From the NCBI RefSeq assembly GCF_902830275.1, contig NZ_CADESW010000019.1, positions 91,956-155,955 of the forward strand: a stretch of DNA of 64,000 nucleotides, written 5' to 3'. The stretch comes from Burkholderia stagnalis. GTDB taxonomy: Bacteria > Pseudomonadota > Gammaproteobacteria > Burkholderiales > Burkholderiaceae. The notes beneath the pieces are model-generated. The model saw nothing but the letters and a program-made list of their open reading frames with translations, was not told the DNA's origin and did not search any database. Every line of letters starts with the position of its first letter. Position 1 is the first letter of the stretch. The position numbers were made by a program, and so were the translations under genes. Below, in pieces: positions 17,758 to 26,306 of the stretch.

Positions 17758-19173
17758 TCACACCGGTTTCAGCGTGCCGCCCTCGCCCTCATCGCTCTCC
17801 TGCTTCGGTTCGCGCGCCGCATCGTCGGCGCTCCACTGTGCCGCGTCGCTGCGCTCGGCCGTCGACAGCTCGTCCGCGCGGCTGCCGGTTCGCGTCAGCA
17901 GCGCCAGCATGCAGACGAGCGACACGCACGCATAGAGCCCCGACGCGATCGCGACGCCGACGATGCTGCCGGTCGCATTGAGGATCGCCTGCGCAAGCAC
18001 CGGCGTGCCGCCGCCGACGACGAGCGCGCTCAGCTGGTACGCGAGCGACAGCCCCGTATAGCGGACGTTCGCCGGAAACACGCGCGCGAGCATGCCGCCC
18101 ACCGCGCCGTAGAACATCGCCGACGGAATCGTCGACACGCACATGCCGGCGACGGCGATCCAGTACGAGCGGGTCGCGAGCGCATGGAACATCACCGGCA
18201 TCAGCACGATCTCCGGAATCAGGATCCAGCACATCGCGCGCCGCATGTCGATCTTCGACACGAACCATGCGCCGACCGGCTGCATGATGAACTGCACGAC
18301 GAGCGAGATCGACAGGATTCCGAGGAAGGTGCCCTGCGCATAGCCGAGTTCCTTGGTCGCCCACGACAGCGCGAACGTGCTGCGGAAATACGTGACGTTG
18401 ATCACCGGCAGCGTGCCGGCCGCGAGCAGCACGATCAGCCAGTGGTCGCGCACGACGTCGCGCAGCGGCAGCTTCACCGTGCGCTTGCGCTGCAGCACGC
18501 GCTGCATGTCGGCGGATTCCTCGAGCTTCAGGCGGATCACCATCCCGACGACCACCAGCACCGCCGACAGCAGGAACGGGATGCGCCAGCCCCACATCAG
18601 GAAGTCGGGCGTCGGCAGCGCGCTCAACGCGAAGAACGCGCCGGTGGCGAGCAGGTTGCCGGTGGGCGAGCCCTGCTGCGCGAACGCCGCGTACAGGATG
18701 CTCTTGTGCTTCGGCGCGTTCTCGCTCGCGATCAGCACCGCGCCGCCCCACTCGCCGCCCACCGCGATGCCCTGCAGCACGCGCAGCACGACGAGCCCGG
18801 CCGGCGCCCAGACGCCGATCTGCGCGTAGGTCGGCAGCAGGCCGATGCCGGTCGTCGCGAGCCCCATCATCACGAGCGTGATCACGAGCGCGGTCTTGCG
18901 GCCGACGCGGTCGCCGAGATGGCCGAACACGATGCCGCCGAGCGGCCGCGCGGCGAAGCCGGCCCAGAACGTGACGAACGCGAGCAGCGTCGCGACGCCG
19001 GGATCCATCTGCGCGGAAAAGAACACCTTGCCGAACACGAGCGCGGCGGCCGTGCCGTAGAGGTAGAAGTCGTACCACTCGATCGTCGTGCCGACGAACG
19101 CGGCAAGCGCGGCGCGGCCCGGCCGCGGGTTCGCGGCGGGTTGGGAATGCGGACGGGTCATCGATGTCTCCAT
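17758..19173 (-). CDS. MHS-type major facilitator transporter
   Basis: A 471-residue inner-membrane protein with 12 predicted helices. The family markers are FVGTTIEWYDFYLYGTAAAL at the N terminus and GHLGDRVGRKTAL between helices 2 and 3, both typical of the metabolite:H+ symporter (MHS) group. That group takes up small carboxylates, betaine-like compounds or shikimate. The hydrophilic tail after residue 435 is acidic. It is the last gene of an acyl-CoA dehydrogenase/CoA-transferase operon (75-bp gap), so it probably imports the compound those enzymes degrade. A preceding Met-Glu-Thr-Ser is included; the second Met (residue 5) is an alternative start. Confidence 0.88.
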   Translation of the reverse strand: METSMTRPHSQPAANPRPGRAALAAFVGTTIEWYDFYLYGTAAALVFGKVFFSAQMDPGVATLLAFVTFWAGFAARPLGGIVFGHLGDRVGRKTALVITLVMMGLATTGIGLLPTYAQIGVWAPAGLVVLRVLQGIAVGGEWGGAVLIASENAPKHKSILYAAFAQQGSPTGNLLATGAFFALSALPTPDFLMWGWRIPFLLSAVLVVVGMVIRLKLEESADMQRVLQRKRTVKLPLRDVVRDHWLIVLLAAGTLPVINVTYFRSTFALSWATKELGYAQGTFLGILSISLVVQFIMQPVGAWFVSKIDMRRAMCWILIPEIVLMPVMFHALATRSYWIAVAGMCVSTIPSAMFYGAVGGMLARVFPANVRYTGLSLAYQLSALVVGGGTPVLAQAILNATGSIVGVAIASGLYACVSLVCMLALLTRTGSRADELSTAERSDAAQWSADDAAREPKQESDEGEGGTLKPV

Positions 19174-19248
19174 GTCGGTGGTCGGTGGCGCGACTGCGCG
19201 CGCCTTGTCCGGTTGGCCGGCCTCGCGCCGCCGGCCGGCGGCGTCGCG

Positions 19249-20442
19249 TCAGCCGGGCGCCTTCAGCACGCCCGCGTCGAGCAGTTGCTGCTGCAGCGCC
19301 GGATCGACGCCGAGGCGGTCGAGCACCGCGCGCGTGTCGCCGCCCAGCGCGGGCGGCGGCGTGCGGTAGGTCGCCGGCGTGCGCGACAGCCTGATCGGCG
19401 ACGCGGTGCCGCGATACCGGCCGAGCTCGACGAGCAGGTTCCGGTGCAGCGTATGCGGGTCGCGCGCGACGTCGGCGACCGTCTGCACCGGGCCGCACGG
19501 CACGCCGGCCGCCATCAGGTCGCGCGCGAGCGGTTCGCACGCATGCTGCGCGAGCCGTGCCTCCAGCGCGGCCTTCAGTTCCGCGCGGTGCGCGCAGCGG
19601 CTGCGGTTGTCGACGAAGCGCGGGTCGCTCGCCAGCTCCGGCGCGCCGAGATGCGCGGTGAGCCGGGCGAACTGCCGGTCGTTGCCGACCGCGAGAAAGA
19701 TCGGCGCGGTGGCCGTGCGGTAGCTGTCGTACGGCGCGATGTTCGGGTGCGCGTTGCCGCTGCGCTCCGGTACGCGGCCCGAGCCGAAGAAGTTCGGCAG
19801 GTGCGGATGCAGCAGCGACACGCCGCAGTCGAACAGCGCGATGTCGATCGACTGGCCGAGCCCGCTCTTTTCCCGCTCGGCCAGCGCGAGCAGGATCCCC
19901 GCGAGCGCGTTGAGCCCCGTCACCATGTCGACGACCGGCAGGCCGATGCGGGTCGCGTCGCCGTCGCGCTCGCCGTTGACGCTCATCAGCCCGGCCATCG
20001 CCTGGATCACCGCGTCGTAGCCCGGCAGGCCGCCGAGCGGGCCGTCGGCGCCGAAGCCCGTCACCGCGCAGTGGATCAGCCACGGGAAACGCGGCCGCAG
20101 GTCGCGTTCGTAATCCATGCCCCAGCGCGCGAGCGTGCCCGGCTTGAAGTTCTCGACCAGCACGTCCGCGTCGTCGAGCAGGCGCCACAGGATCGCGCGC
20201 CCTTCGTCGCGCGACAGGTCGAGCGCGAGCCCTTCCTTGTTGCGGTTCACGCCGAGGAAATACCACGCGGTGTCGTCGACGAACGGCGGCCCCCAGCCGC
20301 GCGTCTCGTCGCCCGCCGGCGGCTCGACCTTGATCACCTGCGCGCCGTGGTCGGCCAGCGCCTGCGTGCAATACGGGCCGCCGAGCACGCGGCTCAGGTC
20401 GACGACCTTCACGCCATCGAGGGCGCCACGCGGTGCGTTCAT
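19249..20442 (-). CDS. CaiB/BaiF family CoA-transferase (class III)
   Basis: A 397-residue class III CoA-transferase. It begins GALDGVKVVDLSRVLGGPYCTQALADHG, continues with IKVEPPAGDETRGWGPP and NRNKEGLALDLSRDEGR, and has FPWLIHCAVTGFGADGPLGGLPGYDAV with the region of the catalytic aspartate just after it. The family moves CoA between carboxylic acids. The ATG overlaps the stop of the acyl-CoA dehydrogenase gene as ATGA, indicating coupled translation. It likely activates the substrate brought in by the MFS protein; which acid is unknown. Confidence 0.9.
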   Translation of the reverse strand: MNAPRGALDGVKVVDLSRVLGGPYCTQALADHGAQVIKVEPPAGDETRGWGPPFVDDTAWYFLGVNRNKEGLALDLSRDEGRAILWRLLDDADVLVENFKPGTLARWGMDYERDLRPRFPWLIHCAVTGFGADGPLGGLPGYDAVIQAMAGLMSVNGERDGDATRIGLPVVDMVTGLNALAGILLALAEREKSGLGQSIDIALFDCGVSLLHPHLPNFFGSGRVPERSGNAHPNIAPYDSYRTATAPIFLAVGNDRQFARLTAHLGAPELASDPRFVDNRSRCAHRAELKAALEARLAQHACEPLARDLMAAGVPCGPVQTVADVARDPHTLHRNLLVELGRYRGTASPIRLSRTPATYRTPPPALGGDTRAVLDRLGVDPALQQQLLDAGVLKAPG

Positions 20443-22196
20443 CGTGCGACCTCCGGCAGCAGGTCGAGCGCGGCATCGAGCGACACCGGCGCGCCGCGCA
20501 GCAGCGCATCGCAGATCGCCGCATCGTCGCCGTGCGGCGACGGCAGCGCGAGCGGATCGGCCGGCATCAGTTTGTAGCGCACGATCAGGTGCGCGAGCGC
20601 GAGGCGGCGATGGTCCGGCGCGGTGCGCACGCCCTCGCACGCCATCAGGATCGCTGCAGTCGCGTAGTACAGCGTCGACGCCGCCTGGCGCACGTTCGCG
20701 TCGTCGCCGCTCGCGGCGACCTGCGCGAGCGCGTCGCATGCGCGCGCAAGCACGCGCCGCAACGCGGTGCGGCTCGCGTCCGGCAGCGGCGCCTGGCCGA
20801 GCCGGTCGGACAGGAACGTGCGCAGCGCGTCGAGCGCCTGCTCGCGCTGCGCGGCGCGCGCGACGTCGAGCGCGACGATGTTGCTCGTGCCTTCCCAGAT
20901 CGAGCCGAGATGCGCGTCGCGCACGAGCCGCGCGTCGCTCCATTCCTCGATGTAGCCGACGCCGCCGCGCACTTCCATCGCGTCGCCCGTCACGCGCCGC
21001 GCGTCGCGGCACGCGCGGAACTTGATCAGCGGCGTCAGGATGCGCACGCAGCGCGCGGCCGCATCGTCGCCCGCGTCGGCCTGTTGCAGCAACAGCGCGA
21101 TCCGAATGAACATCGTGCGCGCCGCCTCGGTCGGCAGCAGCATCTTCATCAACTGGCGTTGCATCAGCGGCATGTCGATCAGCTTGCGGCCGAACGCCTC
21201 GCGATGCGCGGCGACATGCAGCGCCTCGTTCATCGCGCGCCGCATCAGCCCGGCCGCGCGCACGCCGTTCGACAGCCGCGACATGTTGATCATGTCCGCC
21301 ATCTGGTGGAAACCGCGGCCGAGCTCGCCGATCAGGTAAGCCCGCGCGCCGTCGAGCGTGATCTCGCCGCTCGCCATCGAGCGGCTGCCGAGCTTGTCCT
21401 TCAGCCGCACGATCCGGTAGCGGTTGCGCGTGCCGTCCGGCAGCGTCTTCGGCAGCAGGAACAGCGCGAGCCCCTTGATGCCGTCCGGCGCGCCGTCGGG
21501 CCGCGCGAGCACCATCGCGAGATCGGCGTCGGCGTTCGAGCAGAACCACTTGTCGCCGTGCAGGCGCCACCGGGTCTTGCCCTGCGCGTCCGTCTCGCGC
21601 GCCGCGCGCGTCGCGATGCGGCCGACGTCGGAACCCGCGGCCTGCTCGGTCATGAACATCGCGCCCTGGTACAGCGTGTCGAAATCGCGCGACGCAAGCA
21701 TCGGCAGGTAATGCGCGACGAGGTCCGGATCGCCGAAGCGGCGCAGCGTGCGCGTCAGCGAGTCGGTCATGCTGACCGGGCAGCACAGCCCGAATTCCGC
21801 CTGCACGAACAGGAAGGTCAGCGCGTACTTGACGAGCGGCACCTCCGGCACGCGCTGGTGGCTGAGCGACGCGAGCCCGAGTTCGGCATATGCGACGCGC
21901 TCGAGCGCGACATACGCGGGATGTTTGTCGATGTGCTGCAGCGGCTCGCCGCGCCGGTTGCGGTGCTGGAGCTCGGGCGGATGCTTGTCCGCGCACGACG
22001 CCCATTCGTCGAGCTCGCCGCTGACGCGCGCGCCGAGTGCGTGCAGCCGCGGTTCGAGCTCGGCGTAGCTCGCCTCCCCGAGGTGCAGCCGCAGCAGCAC
22101 GCCCAGGTCCGGATCGGCGGTGAAGAAATTGATGCCGCGGGTGTCGGGGATCGGGTTGGACGCGCCGGCATCCGGCGCGCGATCGGTGTCGTTCAT
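20439..22196 (-). CDS. Acyl-CoA dehydrogenase (AidB-like subfamily)
   Basis: A 585-residue flavoprotein. An extended N-terminal helical region of about 150 residues precedes the core, which has GAMFMTEQAAGSDVG and HGDKWFCSNADAD, the FAD/substrate signatures of acyl-CoA dehydrogenases. The C-terminal RGGVGYIEEWSDARLVRD and SIWEGTSNIVALDV are typical of the AidB-like branch. Length and the extra N terminus also fit that branch rather than short-chain dehydrogenases. A good AAGGAG site supports the MNDTDRAP start over a codon 19 residues upstream. It is the first gene of a three-gene operon facing a LysR regulator. Confidence 0.9.
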   Translation of the reverse strand: MNDTDRAPDAGASNPIPDTRGINFFTADPDLGVLLRLHLGEASYAELEPRLHALGARVSGELDEWASCADKHPPELQHRNRRGEPLQHIDKHPAYVALERVAYAELGLASLSHQRVPEVPLVKYALTFLFVQAEFGLCCPVSMTDSLTRTLRRFGDPDLVAHYLPMLASRDFDTLYQGAMFMTEQAAGSDVGRIATRAARETDAQGKTRWRLHGDKWFCSNADADLAMVLARPDGAPDGIKGLALFLLPKTLPDGTRNRYRIVRLKDKLGSRSMASGEITLDGARAYLIGELGRGFHQMADMINMSRLSNGVRAAGLMRRAMNEALHVAAHREAFGRKLIDMPLMQRQLMKMLLPTEAARTMFIRIALLLQQADAGDDAAARCVRILTPLIKFRACRDARRVTGDAMEVRGGVGYIEEWSDARLVRDAHLGSIWEGTSNIVALDVARAAQREQALDALRTFLSDRLGQAPLPDASRTALRRVLARACDALAQVAASGDDANVRQAASTLYYATAAILMACEGVRTAPDHRRLALAHLIVRYKLMPADPLALPSPHGDDAAICDALLRGAPVSLDAALDLLPEVAR

Positions 22197-22237
22197 GTGT
22201 GCGTCTCCTTGACCGGTCCGATCAGCGTAGGCGTGGG

Positions 22238-22292
22238 ATCGATAAGCGTCCAATACAGGATTTATTCGGTACGATAGACGGCACTTATCGAT
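22238..22292. promoter_or_regulatory. Inverted repeat in the LysR/acyl-CoA dehydrogenase divergent region
   Basis: ATCGATAAG (22238-22246) and its exact complement CTTATCGAT (22284-22292) face each other with 37 bp between, inside the 118-bp divergent spacer. This is a plausible LysR-type binding arrangement controlling the catabolic operon and the regulator itself. Function is inferred from position only. Confidence 0.5.
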
Positions 22293-22314
22293 GCCGAAGC
22301 CGGGAGGAGACCCG

Positions 22315-23217
22315 ATGGAACTGAAGCAGCTTCGCTATTTCGTCGCGGTTGCCGAGGAGCTGCACTTCGGGCGCGCGGCCAAGCGGCTGTTCATCTCGCA
22401 GCCGGCGCTGAGCTTCGACATCCGCAAGTTCGAAGAGGCGCTCGGCGTGCAGCTGTTCGCCCGCACCAGCAAGTCGGTCGCGCTGACCAACGCGGGCGAG
22501 GTGCTGCTCGGCGAGGCGCGCCGTCTGCTGCTGCAGGCGGCCGAGGCCGAGCGCCTGACGATCCGCTCGGCGTCCGGCTTCGCGGGCCGGCTGCGGATCG
22601 GCTTCGTCCATTCGATGCTGTATCGCGGGCTGCCCGATGCGGTGCGGCGCTTCGAGGCCGACTATCCGGGCGTGGAGATCGTGCTGTCGGAGATGAACAC
22701 GCAGGCGCAGGTGCAGGCGGTGCAGCGCGGCCAGATCGACCTCGGCTACGCGCACTGGGGCCGCTTCCCGCCCGAAGTCGACTCGGCGCCGATCTACGCG
22801 GAGCCGTTCGTCTGCTGCATGCCGGCCGCGCACCCGCTCGCGCGGCGCAAGCAGATCGCGCTCGCCGCGCTGGCCGACGAACCGTTCATCCTGTTTCCGC
22901 GCGACGCGGCCCCGCACTATCACGACCTGATCATCGCGCAGTGCGTGAACGCGGGCTTCAGCCCGCTGATCCGCCACGAAGCGCGGCTGTGGCAGACCAT
23001 CCTGTCGATGATCGAGTTCGGGATGGGCGTCGCGCTCGTGCCGCGCGTGCTGCAGCAGGCGAAGAGCGACCGGCTCGCGTTCCGGCCGCTGAAGGATGCG
23101 TCGCTCGAATCGCGCACGCTCGAGCTGAAGCGCAGCGGCACGGCCGAGCCGGTCGCGCTGCGCTTCGCCGAGTATCTGCGCGCGTCGCTCGACGCGCTGC
23201 CCGCGCTCGCGGGCTGA
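22315..23217 (+). CDS. LysR-family transcriptional regulator
   Basis: A 300-residue LysR protein. The N-terminal winged helix-turn-helix is MELKQLRYFVAVAEELHFGRAAKRLFISQPALS. The co-inducer domain starts near 90 with LRIGFVHSMLYRGLP. The ATG was chosen because GGGAGGAGA precedes it by 4-6 nt; an in-frame ATG eight codons upstream would lie inside the inverted repeat. Divergence from the acyl-CoA dehydrogenase operon makes that operon the likely target, with an acyl-CoA or the free acid as possible inducer. Confidence 0.93.
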   Translation: MELKQLRYFVAVAEELHFGRAAKRLFISQPALSFDIRKFEEALGVQLFARTSKSVALTNAGEVLLGEARRLLLQAAEAERLTIRSASGFAGRLRIGFVHSMLYRGLPDAVRRFEADYPGVEIVLSEMNTQAQVQAVQRGQIDLGYAHWGRFPPEVDSAPIYAEPFVCCMPAAHPLARRKQIALAALADEPFILFPRDAAPHYHDLIIAQCVNAGFSPLIRHEARLWQTILSMIEFGMGVALVPRVLQQAKSDRLAFRPLKDASLESRTLELKRSGTAEPVALRFAEYLRASLDALPALAG

Positions 23218-23239
23218 GCGCGCGCGGGCGCCGCGCCGG

Positions 23240-24664
23240 TTACTCGGCGCCCGGCTGCAGCGCCGGCTGCGCGCGCCGGTACCACACGCCGTACACGACG
23301 GACAGCACGGCGAGGAACGGGATGCCGAAGATCAGCGTCATGTGGAATTCCGGCGTGAAGTACGTGGTCGCCATCACCGCGAGCATCAGCCCGGCGCCGA
23401 GCAGCGTCAGCAGCGGAAAGCCGCGCATCCGGAACGCGGCCGGCGGCAGCCCGCTTGCCGCGCGGCGGCGCCGGAAGCAGTAGTGCGTGACGAAGATCAT
23501 CATCCACGTGAACAGCGCGCCGAACATCGACACCGACATCATGATCGTGAACGACGCGTCCGGATACAGCACGCTCAGCACCGTCGCGAGCGCGATGCCG
23601 AGCGTCGACAGCAGCAGCGCGCCGAGCGGCACGCCGCGCGCGTTCACTTCGCCGAGCGCCTTCGGCGCATGCCCCGCACGCGACAGGCTGAACAGCATCC
23701 GCGTCGTGATGTAGAGCTGGCTGTTCATCGCGGACAACGCGGCGACCAGCACGACGAAGTTGATCAGCCCCGCCGCGCCCGGCAGGCGGATCGCCTCCAT
23801 CACCTTGACGAACGGGCTTTCGTCGCGGCCGGCGGCCGTCCACGGCACGATCGCGAGCATCAGTGCGAGCGTGACGAGATAGAACAGCACGAGCCGCACG
23901 ATCGTCGAGCGGAACGCGCGCGTCACCGCGCGCTCGGGGTCCTGCGCCTCGCCGGCGGCCACCGCGATCATCTCGATGCTCAGGTAGCTGAAGATCGACA
24001 CGATCACGGCCACCCAGGTCCCCCACGCGCCTTTCGGGAAGAAGCCGCCGTGCGCGACGTAATGATGGAAGCCCGCGCGCGCCGCGCCGCCGCCGACCAG
24101 CGCCGGATCGCCGAACACGACGTACGCGCCGAGCACGATGAAGCCGACGATCGCCGCGATCTTCACGACCGAGAATGCGTATTCGACCGAGCCGAACACG
24201 TCGACGCTGCGCGCGTTGACGAACACCAGCAGCGCGGAGAAGCCGACGATCCACAGCCATCCCGGCACGCCCGGGAACCAGTACTTCATGTACAGTGCGA
24301 TCGCGGTGACTTCGGTGCCGACCGCGAGCACGATGCACGCCCAGTACGCGTAGCGCACGAGAAAGCCGGCCCACGGGCTCACGTAATGCTCGGCGTACGC
24401 GCCGAACGAACCGGACGTCGGGTGCGCGACCGTCATTTCCGCGAGACAGCCCATCAGCAGCAGCGAGATGAATGCGCCGATCGCGTAGCTGACGAGCACG
24501 CTCGGGCCGGCGAAGCCGATCGCGAAACCGCTGCCGAGAAAGAGCCCGGTGCCGATCGCGCCGCCGATCGCGATCATCGCCATCTGCCGCGCGGAAAGGG
24601 TGCGGCGCAGGCCCTGCTCGCGCGCCGCGATGTGCTGGAATTGCCCTTGGGATTCTGATTGCAT
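23240..24664 (-). CDS. APC-superfamily amino acid permease
   Basis: A 474-residue inner-membrane protein with 12 predicted helices. The first carries GGAIGTGLFLGSGFAIGFAGP, the unwound substrate-binding helix of amino acid-polyamine-organocation permeases. PTSGSFGAYAEHYVSPWAGF is typical of the bacterial amino acid transporter branch. The start MQSESQGQFQHI follows a GAGG site; the open frame upstream is arginine-rich and is rejected. It lies 88 bp behind a porin, and an amino acid aminotransferase and RidA gene precede them, so it probably imports the amino acid degraded by that set. Confidence 0.9.
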   Translation of the reverse strand: MQSESQGQFQHIAAREQGLRRTLSARQMAMIAIGGAIGTGLFLGSGFAIGFAGPSVLVSYAIGAFISLLLMGCLAEMTVAHPTSGSFGAYAEHYVSPWAGFLVRYAYWACIVLAVGTEVTAIALYMKYWFPGVPGWLWIVGFSALLVFVNARSVDVFGSVEYAFSVVKIAAIVGFIVLGAYVVFGDPALVGGGAARAGFHHYVAHGGFFPKGAWGTWVAVIVSIFSYLSIEMIAVAAGEAQDPERAVTRAFRSTIVRLVLFYLVTLALMLAIVPWTAAGRDESPFVKVMEAIRLPGAAGLINFVVLVAALSAMNSQLYITTRMLFSLSRAGHAPKALGEVNARGVPLGALLLSTLGIALATVLSVLYPDASFTIMMSVSMFGALFTWMMIFVTHYCFRRRRAASGLPPAAFRMRGFPLLTLLGAGLMLAVMATTYFTPEFHMTLIFGIPFLAVLSVVYGVWYRRAQPALQPGAE

Positions 24665-24752
24665 CGAGTGACCTCGTTCGATATCGATTGTCGTGGCGAA
24701 ACCGCGAACGGCGCGCGGCGGCGTTGCGACCGCCGCGCGCCGTTCACCAGGC

Positions 24753-25823
24753 TCAGAACATGTGGCGCAGCCCCGCCGCGACGCCCGTCTGGTTGCCGCG
24801 GCCCGGCAGTTCGGTGAACGCGCCGCCCGATACCTTGTTGTAGTCGACCGTCGCGTAGAGCTGCGTCGCCTTCGACAGCGCATACTCGGCTTCCAGCACG
24901 CCCGTGTAGCGCTTGCCGCGATTGCCGGCCACGCCGTTCACGTTCCGGATGTCGTCGTAGTAGGCCACGCCCGTCACCGACACGGCCGGCGTGAAGCGGT
25001 AGCTCGCGCCCGCGTAGAAGATCGCATCCCGGCGCGGATTGTCGGCGAACGCGCCATAGGTCACCGTGCGGCCCGACGCGTTCAGCAGCGCCTGATCGAG
25101 CACGCCCGAGCGGTCGATGCCGCCGAGATAGCCCGCGTACAGCGTCGCCGCGCCGAACGCGTAGCGCGCCCCCGCGCCCCACGCCTGCTGCGCGCGGCCG
25201 TTCAGGTCGCGCACCTGCTGGTAGGTCGCGCCGGCCATCAGCCCGCCTTGCGTATATGCGGCGCGCACGCCCCAATAGGCGTTCGCGCTCATGCTGCCGG
25301 CCACGCCGCCGAAGCCGTAGCTCGCGCCGACGTTCAGCCCGCCGAACGTGCCGTCGTAGCTGACGGCGTTGCTCGCGCGGCCCTGCGTGAGGAAATACGG
25401 CCACATGTTCGCCGTGTAGTTGCCGACGGTCAGCGGATCGAGATCGCCGAACAGGTTGAACGCCTCGGTCGCCTGCCGGCCGAGCCTGACCGTGCCCCAG
25501 TCGCCCGCCAGGCCGACGTACGCATAGCGGCCGAACAGCGCGCCGTCGAGCTGGCCGTTCTGCGGCTCGAACCCGCTTTCGAGCCGGAAGATCGCCTTCA
25601 GCCCGCCGCCGAGCGCTTCGTCGCCCTTCATCCCCCAGCGGCTGTTCGTGATCGCGCCGTTGGTCAGTTGCACGCTCGCGCCGTTCGCCGCGTCCGCGTG
25701 CGTCGTGTAGCGGATGCTCTGGTCGACGATGCCGTACAGCGTGACGCTGCTTTGCGCCATCGCGCCGCCCGATACGAGCAGCCCCGCCATCATTCGCAGT
25801 GCCAATCGATGATGCTTCTCCAT
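24753..25823 (-). CDS. Gram-negative general porin (OmpC/Omp32-like)
   Basis: A 356-residue outer-membrane protein. A short signal peptide (hydrophobic core ALRMMAGLLVSGGAMA) is followed by QSSVTLYGIVDQSIRY, the classic start of betaproteobacterial 16-strand porins. Further family marks are SRWGMKGDEALGGGLKAIF near 60-80, GDWGTVRLGRQ, and the C-terminal LRHMF ending in phenylalanine, as needed for Bam insertion. The MEKHHRLALRMM start has a strong GGAGGAG site. The CA-rich 60-bp leader on the coding strand separates it from the RidA gene. Confidence 0.95.
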   Translation of the reverse strand: MEKHHRLALRMMAGLLVSGGAMAQSSVTLYGIVDQSIRYTTHADAANGASVQLTNGAITNSRWGMKGDEALGGGLKAIFRLESGFEPQNGQLDGALFGRYAYVGLAGDWGTVRLGRQATEAFNLFGDLDPLTVGNYTANMWPYFLTQGRASNAVSYDGTFGGLNVGASYGFGGVAGSMSANAYWGVRAAYTQGGLMAGATYQQVRDLNGRAQQAWGAGARYAFGAATLYAGYLGGIDRSGVLDQALLNASGRTVTYGAFADNPRRDAIFYAGASYRFTPAVSVTGVAYYDDIRNVNGVAGNRGKRYTGVLEAEYALSKATQLYATVDYNKVSGGAFTELPGRGNQTGVAAGLRHMF

Positions 25824-25884
25824 CTTCTCCTCCAAACCTCGTTGTGGTGGTGTGTGTTGCTGTGTTGCTGTGTTGAGGTGCGCG

Positions 25885-26274
25885 CTATGCGCCGGAAACC
25901 GGCGGCAATGCGACGTACGCGACGAGTTCGACGCGCATCGCCGCATGCGCGAAGCCCTGCACGCCGACGCAGGTCCGGTTCGGATACGGTGCGCGGAAGT
26001 GCCGCCGGTACTCGGCGTCGAATTCGGGCATGTCCTTCACGTCGGACAGGTAGACGAGCACCTGCGCAACGTCGTCGAGCGTGGCCCCCGCGGCGGCCAC
26101 GGCCTTCGCGAGATTCGACAGCGTGAGGCACGCCTGTTCGGTCATCGTGTCGCCGGCGATCGCGCCGGCCGCGTCGACCGGCCCGTGCCCGGTAAACATC
26201 AGCCCGCCCGCGCGGGTCGCCCACGAGAACGGCTGGCCGAGTTGCGGCAGGTCGACCGGGATCTGTTCTGGCAT
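25885..26274 (-). CDS. RidA-family (YjgF/YER057c/UK114) reactive-intermediate deaminase
   Basis: A 129-residue single-domain protein. GGLMFTGHGPVDAAGAI and TLDDVAQVLVYLSDVKDMPEF mark the fold. The conserved arginine that binds the substrate carboxylate lies in PNRTCVGVQGF. RidA proteins hydrolyse reactive enamines/imines released by PLP enzymes. That fits its place directly behind an aminotransferase (32-bp gap). It is active as a trimer in known members. The longer open frame upstream lies inside the aminotransferase in another frame and is rejected. Confidence 0.92.
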   Translation of the reverse strand: MPEQIPVDLPQLGQPFSWATRAGGLMFTGHGPVDAAGAIAGDTMTEQACLTLSNLAKAVAAAGATLDDVAQVLVYLSDVKDMPEFDAEYRRHFRAPYPNRTCVGVQGFAHAAMRVELVAYVALPPVSGA

Positions 26275-26306
26275 CGTCTGCTCCTTTGCCGGTTGGGTGC
26301 GGGCCG

